From a virus, in the IMG/VR virus record IMGVR_UViG_3300013126_004881, positions 1 through 34,894 of that record: a stretch of 34,894 nt of DNA; one strand, given 5' to 3'. Positions within the stretch are counted from its first letter, which is position 1. The number at the start of each line of letters is the position of its first letter. Shown here one piece after another: positions 1 to 7,755 of the stretch. A program made the position numbers and the translations under genes. The notes beneath the pieces are model-generated. The model searched no databases. It had not been told where the DNA came from and saw nothing but the letters and a program-made list of their open reading frames with translations.

Positions 1-33
1 GTCCTGACGGAAGAGTTAGAAGGGGTCAGATGA
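1..33 (+). CDS. 3' end of an upstream gene (partial)
   Basis: An open frame runs from the first base to a TGA at 31-33 and encodes VLTEELEGVR. It overlaps the next start by ATGA, the coupling pattern used throughout the window, which is the main reason to believe it. Too little is present to name the product. Confidence 0.4.
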   Translation, partial: VLTEELEGVR

Positions 34-590
34 AAACAACATACACCGACAGATTGATGGTTCCAGGTGCAGAATCGATTACAACTTTTTTGAATTACAG
101 TGTTGATTCCGTTACAGTTGGTGGAACATACAAAGTCAAGAACATTGTTGACCCAATTCAAATAACAATATTCCCACCACAATATAACCATAAATGGTTA
201 GTAACAGTTGTTGGCGGAAGATTGGGTTATCCAAACGGAAACGTTGTTGAATGGAATTCAACAAAAACAATCGAACAAATTGAAGGTTCTCATACACCCA
301 TACTTCGTGATGATGTATTCAAAATAACAGGTAACGCTAATGGAGTTACAGTTAGAAGCATCGGAACAACGGGTCCTACTGTATCAACATGGTGGAACTC
401 AGAAATAATTGAACCCCTAATTAGAAAGAATAGTTGCAGGTGGATTGTAAAAGGAAAAATTAGAACAATAAGAAGAAATTTATCCAACACAAGTCCATGG
501 GTTGCAGTCCTTGACTTTGGAAACGGTACTTGTGATAACATCGCAACACTAAACATAAACGGCAATATTAGAACAATAACTTTACCATAA
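30..590 (+). CDS. unknown protein with a Bacteroidota-type DFGNGTCDN C-terminal motif
   Basis: A 186-residue protein with no clear membrane segment and much predicted beta structure. Its C-terminal third carries WIVKGKIRT, then WVAVLDFGNGTCDNIATLNINGN. I recall a similar LDYGDGTCDN-A-x-NG signature at the C-terminus of many uncharacterised Bacteroidota proteins, often surface-exposed; this is memory, not a search. The ATG overlaps the upstream stop as ATGA, which supports the start. The role is unknown; a virion surface or tail-associated protein is possible but not shown. Confidence 0.7.
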   Translation: MKTTYTDRLMVPGAESITTFLNYSVDSVTVGGTYKVKNIVDPIQITIFPPQYNHKWLVTVVGGRLGYPNGNVVEWNSTKTIEQIEGSHTPILRDDVFKITGNANGVTVRSIGTTGPTVSTWWNSEIIEPLIRKNSCRWIVKGKIRTIRRNLSNTSPWVAVLDFGNGTCDNIATLNINGNIRTITLP

Positions 591-594
591 ATTT

Positions 595-918
595 ATGGAA
601 AATTTTGATCCAAATAAGGAATCTGAAGGACTTGGCGACACCATTGCTAAGGTTACTCACTTTTTAGGTATAGATAAGGTAGCTGATGGTTTAGCTAAGT
701 TAGCTGGGGCTAAAGATTGCGGATGTAGCAGACGTAAGGATCTGCTTAATGAATTGTTTCCTTATAGTCACTCTGTTAGAGAATTTAGAGTCTTGCAAGA
801 TTTCAAACACGATACTACTCTATTTAAGCAAGGTACAACTATACACGTAGCTAAAACAAGTAACATTCGTAATAATGTGTTGAATTTAATAAGAGACGGA
901 ATCATAGAAGAAATATAA
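595..918 (+). CDS. small phage protein with a CGC-RRKDLLNELFPY motif
   Basis: A 107-residue protein. Residues about 13-40 look like a short helix-rich segment (GDTIAKVTHFLGIDKVADGL). A Cys-Gly-Cys then precedes RRKDLLNELFPY, and the C-terminal half is probably a small beta/alpha domain. The CGC followed by a LN-x-LFPY stretch is a pattern I associate with small proteins of Bacteroidota phages; no function is established. It starts five bases after the previous stop with no SD sequence, and ends four bases before the bS21 gene. Confidence 0.7.
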   Translation: MENFDPNKESEGLGDTIAKVTHFLGIDKVADGLAKLAGAKDCGCSRRKDLLNELFPYSHSVREFRVLQDFKHDTTLFKQGTTIHVAKTSNIRNNVLNLIRDGIIEEI

Positions 919-921
919 AAT

Positions 922-1101
922 ATGATAATAGTAAATATAAACAGTTCAGTTGAACAGGCTTTAAAGCAATATAAAAATAAGCATAATAAGATAGGTATAA
1001 TAAAAGAGTTAAGAGATAGGCAAACCTTTACTAAGCCTTCAGTCAAACGTAGAACTCAAATTCTCAAGGCTCGATACGTAGAGTGTAAAAAGATAAAATG
1101 A
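922..1101 (+). CDS. rpsU: phage-encoded 30S ribosomal protein bS21
   Basis: A 59-residue, strongly basic protein. It opens with MIIVNINSSVEQALKQYK, continues with a central KELRDRQTFTKPSVKRR, and ends with KARYVECKKIK. This is the bS21 pattern (IxRALKxxK, then KELRxRxxFxKPSxxRR). It is slightly shorter than the usual 60-70 residues. bS21 sits on the 30S platform near the 3' end of 16S rRNA and takes part in initiation. In Bacteroidota ribosomes, bS21 with bS18 and bS6 sequesters the anti-SD tail; the Tyr in KARY lines up with a Tyr in the KAAY segment of the host protein, as I recall it. The stop overlaps the next start as ATGA. Phage-borne bS21 is known in other phages, so it is a plausible late translational modifier. 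Confidence 0.92.
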   Translation: MIIVNINSSVEQALKQYKNKHNKIGIIKELRDRQTFTKPSVKRRTQILKARYVECKKIK

Positions 1102-2117
1102 AGATAGATAAATATAATAAGTTAAGAGTAAAGCTTGAGGTGTATAAGCTCGAGCAAAACTATTTTACTTTAGATAGAATACTTTATTACTTTTCTTTCC
1201 TCGGTAATATATTCCTCATCTACTTTGGATACTTCTTTGTAAAGTCGATTACCGACAGTATTCCTCCTTTATTCCCTTTTCAAGATACTTTTTTTGCTAT
1301 TTTTGTAGGACTATTCCTTACCGGTTACGAACTAACCAAAAGGTTTGTATTGCAGCAACTATCAATTAGCATTTTACAAATAAAAAAATTTACTACTTCT
1401 ATTGCTATAGGATCAGTTATATGTATCGGATTAATTGCAGGAAGCTTTTATCTTTCAATAAAAGGAGCCCATAGATTGATCGATAATTCAGAGACTATTC
1501 AAAGTACTGTAGAAGCTACTAACTCCCAAAAAGCCGATTCTATTGCATCATATTACGATAAAGAGATTAATTATTATAGAACCCAGCCTGCTAGGTCGAG
1601 AGCAGACAGACAATATAGAGATTCGATAGTTGCTTCTTTACAGCAAACTAAAGATGCAAAATTAAACGAAATAGATGATAAGTCTAAGGAAAAAGAAGCT
1701 AATAAACTGGACGTAAGTAGTGAGAATTCCACAGCATTTTTCTTTATAACTGTATTTTTGGAATTGTTGATCTTAATAGGCGTAGGTTTTAACGCATACT
1801 ATACTATTGGCAGTTATGACGAAACTAAAAAACTTCTACAAACTCCAAAGTTCAAACAGTTGGAGCTTAACTTAAAACTTCTTAAATTGTACTATCAAAA
1901 CGGTAAGAAGTTAGCTGGCAATCCGACTCTATCTTTTAGCAAATTTCAATCTCTTGTACAGACTCAAGGTTTATACTGCTCGCAGAAAGACTTAAAAGCA
2001 TTTACTACTTTATGTCAAGAGCTTGAAATCGCTAGAGAGTCTAGAGGTAGGAAAAAAGAGTTAACTATGTCTTACGATCAAGCAAAAAAATTGATAGAGA
2101 ATCAAGAAGGTTTATGA
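1098..2117 (+). CDS. multi-pass membrane protein with a soluble coiled-coil loop
   Basis: A 339-residue protein with four hydrophobic segments at about residues 29-48, 63-80, 100-120 and 213-234. Between the third and fourth lies a charged loop of roughly 90 residues (121-212) rich in Lys, Asp, Gln and Arg, probably helical or coiled coil. A basic C-terminal domain of about 100 residues follows. I recognise no family. It overlaps bS21 upstream and the polymerase downstream by ATGA, so the three genes are probably translated together. Confidence 0.75.
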   Translation: MKIDKYNKLRVKLEVYKLEQNYFTLDRILYYFSFLGNIFLIYFGYFFVKSITDSIPPLFPFQDTFFAIFVGLFLTGYELTKRFVLQQLSISILQIKKFTTSIAIGSVICIGLIAGSFYLSIKGAHRLIDNSETIQSTVEATNSQKADSIASYYDKEINYYRTQPARSRADRQYRDSIVASLQQTKDAKLNEIDDKSKEKEANKLDVSSENSTAFFFITVFLELLILIGVGFNAYYTIGSYDETKKLLQTPKFKQLELNLKLLKLYYQNGKKLAGNPTLSFSKFQSLVQTQGLYCSQKDLKAFTTLCQELEIARESRGRKKELTMSYDQAKKLIENQEGL

Positions 2118-4426
2118 TGCAGCAAAAAAGTTATGTAACAGTAAATAATAAAGAAACGTTAAAGGAACTGGTTCAGCATATAAGAACTAGCGAATATGTA
2201 GCGTTTGATACCGAGACCGATAGTTTGAATCCAAGAAAGGGTCGAATTATCGGCTTTTCTGTTTCTGGCGAAGTAGGGAAAGGTTACTATATGCCTACTA
2301 TGGTATGGAATACTGATGGGCTTGAGGAAGTAGTTATTGAAGGTAAAAATACTCATGCTCTCGCTGCATATGTTATTGAGCAATTGATAGGTAAGAAAGT
2401 AATATGTCATAATGCATCTTTTGACTTGCGATTTGTAGAAAACTTTTACGGCATAAATCTACTACCTCATTTACATGCCGATACATCTCTACTTGTTCAT
2501 ACTGTCAAAGAAGAAGGAGCATTTGGATACGGTAATCCTTTTGGATTGAAGTCGATTGCAATAATGATTCAAAAGGAAATTGGCCTTGATGTTGAGACAG
2601 AAGCTAATGAAGAACAATTAGCTCTAAAAGAGAGTATAAAGGCTAATGGTGGGTCTACTTCTAAGGAGAATTACGAGATATACAAGGCTGATTTAGAGAT
2701 TCTATCTAAGTATGCAGCAGCTGATACCGATCTAACGCTTCGTATCTACCATCATTTTTATAAAATATTAGTCGAAGAAGGTCTAGAGAAGTTTTTTTTC
2801 GAAGACGAAGTGATGCCCGTTTACAGGGAGGTAACTATCCCTATGGAGAAGCACGGTATTAGATTGGATATACCTTTAATTCAGGAGACTAAAAATAGGA
2901 TTACTAAAGACCTTGAAGAGCAAGCTGCAGCTGTATTGCAGGAGTTACTGAAAGAACAAAAAGTAAGGTCATGGATTATTGATCAAGCTTTAGAAGCATA
3001 CCCACCTAAAAGCAAAGGTATTTTTGCCCAGCGTCTACTCGAACAGAATAACATTAAACTCCCTAAATCCGATAAAACCGGTAAATTTACTATAAACAAA
3101 GCTGCTGTATCTGCCCTACCTTCTTCAGTTATCAAGGATTACTTGATGACTGGTGATGTAGAGAATCTCACTAAAGATCAAATCGTTAGAGTTAGTCTAT
3201 CCCTTTGGAAGGAAGATAACGATGGACAGTTTTTCAATATACAATCTAAAGATCAAATGGGTAAAATTGCCTTCGATGTATTAGGTGAAAAACCAATATC
3301 AAGCACTACGAAAGGTAAAGCTCAGTTTGACGAAGATATGATACAGTCTATAAAAGATAAATATGCTTGGGCTAAACATCTTCGCTTATATAATAAACTT
3401 ACAAAGATTAAAACTGCATATGTAGATAGATTCTTAGACGCAGCTGAAGACAATAGGTTTTATCCATATTTTAAACAAAACGGTACTGTATCAGGACGAT
3501 ATGGTTCAGATATGCAGCAGTTACCTAAACCTCTTGAACCCGGCCAGGATGAAGATCTAATTATGGGTTATACAAACCTTGTAAGAGCATTTTTTATTGC
3601 TGACGAAGGAACTAAGATTCTTGATACCGACTATGCCTCTCTTGAACCAAGGGTGTTTGCTACAGTAGCAGGTGATCAAGGTCTCAAAGATATTTTTAAT
3701 AACGATCTTGATTTCTATTCTCACATTGCTATCAAAACTGAAAAACTAGAAGGTGTTAGTGCTCATACCAAAGCACCTAATTTCCTTAAAAAAGTAGACC
3801 CGGTAAAAAGGCAAACTGCTAAAGCCTACTCCTTAGGTGTACCGTATGGAATGTCTGGGTATGCCTTGGCAATGTCGTTGGGGGTAGATAGAAAAGAAGG
3901 AGAAAGACTTATAGAAGGCTACCTAGATGGATTTCCTGAACTGAGAAAGTGGCGAGAAAACTCTAGGAAGTTTGTTAAGGAGAATGGCTATATTAAGAAT
4001 AAGGTAGGTCGAATCAGGCATTTGCCACAGGCTAAGGAAATCTATTCTGCCCTAGGAGATAGGCTTATTGAAGATTGGAGGTTTAGAAAAGATCTGGAAA
4101 GAGAATACGGAGCCGAGTACACAACCAATCTGTATAGAGATTATAAGAATGCACTTAACCAAGTTTTAAATTATCAGATTCAAAGCTATTCAGCAAGTAT
4201 AGTGAACCGTGCAGCTTTACAAATTAACAGGAGATTCAAGGGGGAAGGTATTAGAGGGCAGGTTATTTGTCAAGTTCACGATCAAATAATCTGCCAAGTG
4301 AGAGACGAAGATGTAGTAAAAGCTTGCTCTATCGTTCAAGACTGTATGGAAAATACTACTAAACTGGACGGCGTAGCTTTGATAGCTGAGCCCGAGGTTA
4401 CAGTAAATTTTAAGGACGGTCACTGA
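2114..4426 (+). CDS. polA: family A DNA polymerase with 3'-5' exonuclease
   Basis: A 770-residue replicative polymerase of phage type without an N-terminal 5'-3' exonuclease. The proofreading domain shows Exo I FDTETD (residues 31-36), Exo II HNASFD (99-104) and Exo III YAAADTD (200-206). The palm and fingers show motif A D506-YASLEPR, motif B R566-QTAK570-AYSLGVPYG, and motif C VHD (H722, D723). Motif A reads DYASLEPR where the commonest form is DYSQIELR. Position 574 is Leu where E. coli Pol I has Phe762. It overlaps the upstream gene by ATGA and ends at the first TATTTATTA motif. The catalytic acids are intact, so it should be active. Confidence 0.96.
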   Translation: MMQQKSYVTVNNKETLKELVQHIRTSEYVAFDTETDSLNPRKGRIIGFSVSGEVGKGYYMPTMVWNTDGLEEVVIEGKNTHALAAYVIEQLIGKKVICHNASFDLRFVENFYGINLLPHLHADTSLLVHTVKEEGAFGYGNPFGLKSIAIMIQKEIGLDVETEANEEQLALKESIKANGGSTSKENYEIYKADLEILSKYAAADTDLTLRIYHHFYKILVEEGLEKFFFEDEVMPVYREVTIPMEKHGIRLDIPLIQETKNRITKDLEEQAAAVLQELLKEQKVRSWIIDQALEAYPPKSKGIFAQRLLEQNNIKLPKSDKTGKFTINKAAVSALPSSVIKDYLMTGDVENLTKDQIVRVSLSLWKEDNDGQFFNIQSKDQMGKIAFDVLGEKPISSTTKGKAQFDEDMIQSIKDKYAWAKHLRLYNKLTKIKTAYVDRFLDAAEDNRFYPYFKQNGTVSGRYGSDMQQLPKPLEPGQDEDLIMGYTNLVRAFFIADEGTKILDTDYASLEPRVFATVAGDQGLKDIFNNDLDFYSHIAIKTEKLEGVSAHTKAPNFLKKVDPVKRQTAKAYSLGVPYGMSGYALAMSLGVDRKEGERLIEGYLDGFPELRKWRENSRKFVKENGYIKNKVGRIRHLPQAKEIYSALGDRLIEDWRFRKDLEREYGAEYTTNLYRDYKNALNQVLNYQIQSYSASIVNRAALQINRRFKGEGIRGQVICQVHDQIICQVRDEDVVKACSIVQDCMENTTKLDGVALIAEPEVTVNFKDGH

Positions 4427-4435
4427 TATTTATTA
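4427..4435 (+). promoter_or_regulatory. TATTTATTA motif, candidate phage promoter element
   Basis: TATTTATTA begins within a base of the polymerase stop and ends 17 bases before the next ATG. The same nonamer, or a one- or two-base variant, recurs in gaps between genes across the window. It resembles AT-rich late-promoter elements of T4-like phages (TATAAATA) but is not identical. The function is inferred from placement only. Confidence 0.4.
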
Positions 4436-4452
4436 GTAAAGAGTCAAATATT

Positions 4453-4827
4453 ATGAAAAAGAGCCAAATAAGCGAAGTTAGAAAGTTTCAAAAAATAGCA
4501 GGGATTTTAAAAGAAAACATGCATTTAGACGACTCTACTACTAACAATATGAGTGAGTATCATGGAAAAACATCCTCACTAAAAATAATAAAATTTAAAG
4601 ACGACACATATGAATTACATTCTTTTTTAAGCTGGTTAGAGTGGAACTACGCCAAGGCTTCGACACCAGATTTCAATACTTGGGATACAGACGAAAGCTA
4701 CTTTTTTGATCCAGCAACATTAACTTTGGTCTTATTTAACGAAGAATTTGCTATGGAGGAAAATGAAGAATTTCATGAATACCTAGATCAACTAAAGGAT
4801 AATATAAAGAGTATAAAGAGTAGGTAA
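4453..4827 (+). CDS. unknown acidic protein with a KFQKIAGIL N-terminus
   Basis: A 124-residue acidic protein. The N-terminal RKFQKIAGILKEN resembles short helical peptides that I recall at the ends of several proteins of large marine or freshwater phages. A related peptide (KEWMKRMAGLKK) ends the 29727-30200 product. The rest contains aromatic-rich stretches (SFLSWLEWNY, ESYFFDP) and an acidic C-terminus. No catalytic motif was recognised. A clear terminator follows. Confidence 0.65.
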   Translation: MKKSQISEVRKFQKIAGILKENMHLDDSTTNNMSEYHGKTSSLKIIKFKDDTYELHSFLSWLEWNYAKASTPDFNTWDTDESYFFDPATLTLVLFNEEFAMEENEEFHEYLDQLKDNIKSIKSR

Positions 4828-4856
4828 AGTATTAGATGTAAAATTATAATACAAAG

Positions 4857-4884
4857 CCCTCCTTAGACTTGGAGGGTTTTTTTT
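4857..4884 (+). terminator. Rho-independent terminator
   Basis: CCCTCC (4857-4862), an 8-nt loop, and GGAGGG (4871-4876) form a perfect 6-bp GC stem followed by eight T. It closes the transcript that carries the polymerase and the 4453 gene, and separates them from the chaperone block. Confidence 0.88.
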
Positions 4885-4916
4885 GTAAAAGTTGGTAGTT
4901 CACACAGAAAATTAAA

Positions 4917-4925
4917 TATTTATAC
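4917..4925 (+). promoter_or_regulatory. TATTTATAC motif variant
   Basis: A variant of the recurrent motif 33 bases after the terminator and about 80 bases before hsp20. A second variant, CATTTATTA, lies at 4962-4970. Given its place just after a terminator, this is a sensible location for the promoter of the chaperone block, but nothing beyond the motif supports it. Confidence 0.35.
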
Positions 4926-4934
4926 ATAAACAAG

Positions 4935-4949
4935 GTACTTAGTAGGCCT
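4935..4949 (+). repeat. left arm of a 15-bp inverted repeat flanking hsp20
   Basis: GTACTTAGTAGGCCT here is the exact reverse complement of AGGCCTACTAAGTAC at 5448-5462. The pair encloses only the hsp20 gene. The core AGTAGGCCT also occurs on the + strand inside the gene (5163-5171) and in the right arm region (5445-5453). No flanking target-site duplication is visible. Confidence 0.8.
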
Positions 4950-5004
4950 TAAGTTTTGAGACATTTATTAACCGTTCACCGTAAGGGAACACAAATTTAA
5001 AACG

Positions 5005-5442
5005 ATGACAGCATTTTTTCGTCCATTCGAGCTTGATCCATTTGACCTGCTCTGGAAAGATCTAAAAGAGACACAAGCACATTTTTCTGCCATCACGCAG
5101 AGAGTAACCCATCCCGTAGATATTTACGAAACAGAAACCGGCATTCGCTTTGAAGTTGCCGCAGTAGGCCTCAATGTGGAGGATATCGATATCTCTATTG
5201 AGAACGATTCACTCCGAATCTGTTATGAAAAACCTGCACAGCAGGAAGAAAGTCAACCAGTTTATAGAGGTATTAAGAGATCAGGCTTTGATCTTACTTG
5301 GAAAATTTCCACTAAGTTTGACCTAAATAAGCTAGAAGCATCTCTCGATAAGGGTCTTCTCACCCTCAGTATACCGGTTGCTGAAGGTAAAGCTACTCGA
5401 AGAATTTCGATTACTACACCTAAAGCTCTCCTTGAGAAATAA
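5005..5442 (+). CDS. hsp20: small heat shock protein (Hsp20/alpha-crystallin)
   Basis: A 145-residue ATP-independent holdase. A short N-terminal arm (FFRPFELDPFDLLW) precedes an alpha-crystallin domain from about residue 34 to 130. That domain contains VDIYETETGIRFEVAAVGL, then LRICYEK, and ends with LEASLDKGLLTLSIPVAEG. A C-terminal RRISI resembles the I-x-I anchor used for oligomerisation. Small Hsps are frequent in large T4-like phages. The gene looks more GC-rich and has different codon choices from its neighbours, and it sits alone inside a perfect 15-bp inverted repeat, so recent acquisition is possible. Expression may come from the variant motif near 4917. Confidence 0.93.
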   Translation: MTAFFRPFELDPFDLLWKDLKETQAHFSAITQRVTHPVDIYETETGIRFEVAAVGLNVEDIDISIENDSLRICYEKPAQQEESQPVYRGIKRSGFDLTWKISTKFDLNKLEASLDKGLLTLSIPVAEGKATRRISITTPKALLEK

Positions 5443-5447
5443 ATAGT

Positions 5448-5462
5448 AGGCCTACTAAGTAC
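5448..5462 (+). repeat. right arm of the 15-bp inverted repeat flanking hsp20
   Basis: AGGCCTACTAAGTAC is the exact reverse complement of 4935-4949. This arm overlaps a 14-bp perfect palindrome, TAGTAGGCCTACTA (5444-5457), located just after the hsp20 stop and before the next ATG. Confidence 0.8.
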
Positions 5463-5467
5463 TAGTT

Positions 5468-5656
5468 ATGTTAACACTTACAAAGCAGTTTATTCCGTTT
5501 AATAACAAACTCTTTCTAGTTAAAAAAATAATTAAGGAAGATCATTCTCCCGTAGTGGAAGTCTGGAAAGAGCATCTACGGGCCGATACAGTATTAAGGA
5601 AAGAAGGATTACTTTATTTTTTAGAGACAGTTGATGATTTGGAGATTATTTCTTAA
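5468..5656 (+). CDS. small unknown protein in the chaperone operon
   Basis: A 62-residue protein of mixed beta character (FIPFNNKLFLVKKIIKED, then VEVWKEHLRAD and LYFLETVDDLEII). No family was recognised. It starts six bases after the right inverted-repeat arm and ends 15 bases before groES, so it is probably co-transcribed with groES and groEL. Confidence 0.6.
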   Translation: MLTLTKQFIPFNNKLFLVKKIIKEDHSPVVEVWKEHLRADTVLRKEGLLYFLETVDDLEIIS

Positions 5657-5671
5657 ATTAAAATAAAAAGC

Positions 5672-6043
5672 ATGTCGAAGTTACAACCGTTAAATGGGTA
5701 TTTAATTTTGAGACCCATAGAAGAGGACGAACAAATGTACGGTAATATCGTTATTCCTGATTTAGGAAAAGAGAGACCTGAGATGGGGGAAGTTATTGCT
5801 GTTTCCGGTACCTATAATTTTAATTCAGATAAACTGGTATCTTCAAATCTTGAATTAGGAGATAAAGTTCTCATCCCTAAACTAGGTTCTTTAAGAATTA
5901 CTGTAGAAGGAGATGAGTATTTTATCTGTAAAGAACAAGACGTCTACGCAAAATTAAGCAGTGGATCAAGTGTTTTATCTGTTCTCAAAGAAACAGTAGT
6001 TGATCCTGATTTCGAAAAATATAACAATAGTAAAGTTTTATAA
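5672..6043 (+). CDS. groES: co-chaperonin GroES
   Basis: A 123-residue Cpn10-like protein, a little longer than the usual 95-100. The N-terminus LQPLNGYLILRPIEED and the mobile-loop region MYGNIVIPDLGKERPEMGEVIAV match GroES, whose Ile-Val-Leu loop tip docks on GroEL apical domains. ELGDKVLIPKLG and YFICKEQDVYAKL follow as in GroES. The final 25 residues or so extend beyond the standard fold. It lies one base upstream of groEL, so the stoichiometric pair is coupled. T4-like phages usually carry a diverged gp31; this one looks more like bacterial GroES. Confidence 0.9.
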   Translation: MSKLQPLNGYLILRPIEEDEQMYGNIVIPDLGKERPEMGEVIAVSGTYNFNSDKLVSSNLELGDKVLIPKLGSLRITVEGDEYFICKEQDVYAKLSSGSSVLSVLKETVVDPDFEKYNNSKVL

Positions 6044-6044
6044 A

Positions 6045-7679
6045 ATGACAACAACAGTATTTGGAACTGAATTAAAGAATAAGTTACTTGCCGGTATTAA
6101 AAAATTAAATGAGTCGGTAAGTTCTACTTTAGGACCAGGAGGTCGTACAGTGTTAATTAAAGAAAAATCAGGCGAGGTGAAAGTAACCAAAGATGGAGTT
6201 ACAGTTGCTCGTTCCTTTCATGAACTCGAAGACCAGGTTGAAGATCTTGGTGCCCAGCTAGTAAAGCAGGTATCGATAAAGTCTGCTAATGAAGCAGGAG
6301 ACGGAACTACTACCTCTACTCTCCTTGCAACCACTATGGTAGAAGAAGGGTTAAAACTTATCAATCAAGGATCTAACCCAGTAGAAGTAAAGAAAGCTAT
6401 CGACGTTTACGTAAAGGAAGTTATCGATAACTTAAAAAAAATATCAAAAGATATTTCATCTCAAGATCAAATCCAGCAGGTAGCAGCTATCTCTGCAAAT
6501 AATGATACTGAGGTAGGTAACCTAATATCCACTGCTATTGAGAAAGTAGGAAGAGAAGGTATTGTTACTATCGAGGAATCTAAGACAGGGGAAACTGCCT
6601 TAGAGATAGTAGAAGGTATACAATTCGATAGAGGTTATAAGTCCCCGTATTTTGTTACTAACAATACGACAATGCAGGCAGTCTTAAACGAACCTTATAT
6701 TCTCATTTACGATGGCCGTATCACTAAAGCTGCCGATATTTTAAATACGTTAACTAAAGCTAACTCCGATCAAAAAGCGTTACTAATAGTAGCTGAGGAT
6801 ATTGAAGACGAAGCGCTTGCTACTTTGATAGTAAATAAGATGCGCGGTATAGTTTCTGTTGCAGCAGTAAAAGCCCCAGACTTCGGGGAACGTCGTACTT
6901 TAATCTTAGAAGATTTAGCTATCTTAACTGGCGGACAAGTAATCTCTAAAAATAAAGGGCATAAACTAGAAAAACTAACTCCGGTACAGCTAACGGAATT
7001 TTTTGGAGTTGCAAGGACTATTACAGTATCTAAAGAAACTACTACTATAGTTGACGGTAAAGGTACAGAAGAGGCTATAACCTTGAGAGCTGAAGAGATA
7101 AAAGATCAAATTGAAAAAGCAACATCATTCTACGAGAAAGAAAAGCTACAAGAGAGACTTGGCAAATTAGTTGGCGGCGTAGCTATCATTTCAGTAGGGG
7201 GTAATTCTGATATTGAGATCAAAGAAAAGAAAGATAGAGTAGAAGATGCTTTGTTTGCTACTAAGGCAGCTCTTGTAGAAGGTGTAGTACCTGGAGGAGG
7301 TCTTGCCCTAATCACGGCATTCGAAAGTATTCAGTTACCTTTAACATCAAGCGATGAGCAGAAAGGTTGGGATATCGTGAGAAGAGCATGTCATGCTCCA
7401 TTCAAAGCAATTTTGACAAACTGCGGTATTGAAGATCACTACCGTATCTTAAGTCAGATTAAGAACTATGAAACCGAAGAATCAGCTCATACCTACGATG
7501 CTAAAAATCAAAAAGTAGTAGAAGCAACTGAAGCAGGACTTCTTGATCCGGCTAAAGTAACCCGTACTGCTCTTGAAAATGCCGCTTCAGTAGCAGGTAC
7601 TATACTAACAACAGAATCAGTGATCTTTGAAAAGAAAGACGATAAGAAAAAAGACGAAGATCTTGGAGGAATGTACTAA
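6045..7679 (+). CDS. groEL: chaperonin GroEL
   Basis: A full-length 544-residue Cpn60 (bacterial form about 545-550). Nucleotide-binding signatures are present: [10 protein letters not shown] near residue 27 (the bacterial form is LGPKGRNV), TKDGVTVAR with Asp50, and [11 protein letters not shown] with Asp86. [22 protein letters not shown] contains the Asp equivalent to the ATPase residue Asp398. The tail ends [13 protein letters not shown], a short version of the GGM repeat. The ATG at 6045 is chosen over an upstream TTG at 6000 because it gives the canonical N-terminus and follows the groES stop by one base. It should form a tetradecameric folding cage with the adjacent GroES or host GroES. 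Complete phage GroEL genes are uncommon but known in jumbo phages. Confidence 0.97.
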   Translation: MTTTVFGTELKNKLLAGIKKLNESVSSTLGPGGRTVLIKEKSGEVKVTKDGVTVARSFHELEDQVEDLGAQLVKQVSIKSANEAGDGTTTSTLLATTMVEEGLKLINQGSNPVEVKKAIDVYVKEVIDNLKKISKDISSQDQIQQVAAISANNDTEVGNLISTAIEKVGREGIVTIEESKTGETALEIVEGIQFDRGYKSPYFVTNNTTMQAVLNEPYILIYDGRITKAADILNTLTKANSDQKALLIVAEDIEDEALATLIVNKMRGIVSVAAVKAPDFGERRTLILEDLAILTGGQVISKNKGHKLEKLTPVQLTEFFGVARTITVSKETTTIVDGKGTEEAITLRAEEIKDQIEKATSFYEKEKLQERLGKLVGGVAIISVGGNSDIEIKEKKDRVEDALFATKAALVEGVVPGGGLALITAFESIQLPLTSSDEQKGWDIVRRACHAPFKAILTNCGIEDHYRILSQIKNYETEESAHTYDAKNQKVVEATEAGLLDPAKVTRTALENAASVAGTILTTESVIFEKKDDKKKDEDLGGMY

Positions 7680-7683
7680 TAGC

Positions 7684-7713
7684 TATTTATTTGCCTAAAA
7701 TTCCTATTTATTC
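7684..7713 (+). promoter_or_regulatory. two copies of the TATTTATT motif
   Basis: TATTTATTT (7684-7692) and TATTTATTC (7705-7713), both preceded by C, lie 21 bases apart just after the groEL stop and 43 or more bases before the phosphoesterase ATG. This doubled arrangement is the only one of its kind in the window. Confidence 0.4.
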
Positions 7714-7755
7714 ACGTATGTTTGGATTGTGATTCAGATAATTTAAATTTAGGGT

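Noticed and set aside
6000-6044. TTG start extending GroEL by 15 residues
   Set aside because: The ATG at 6045 gives the canonical [10 protein letters not shown] start and follows the groES stop by one base; the extension overlaps the end of groES in another frame.
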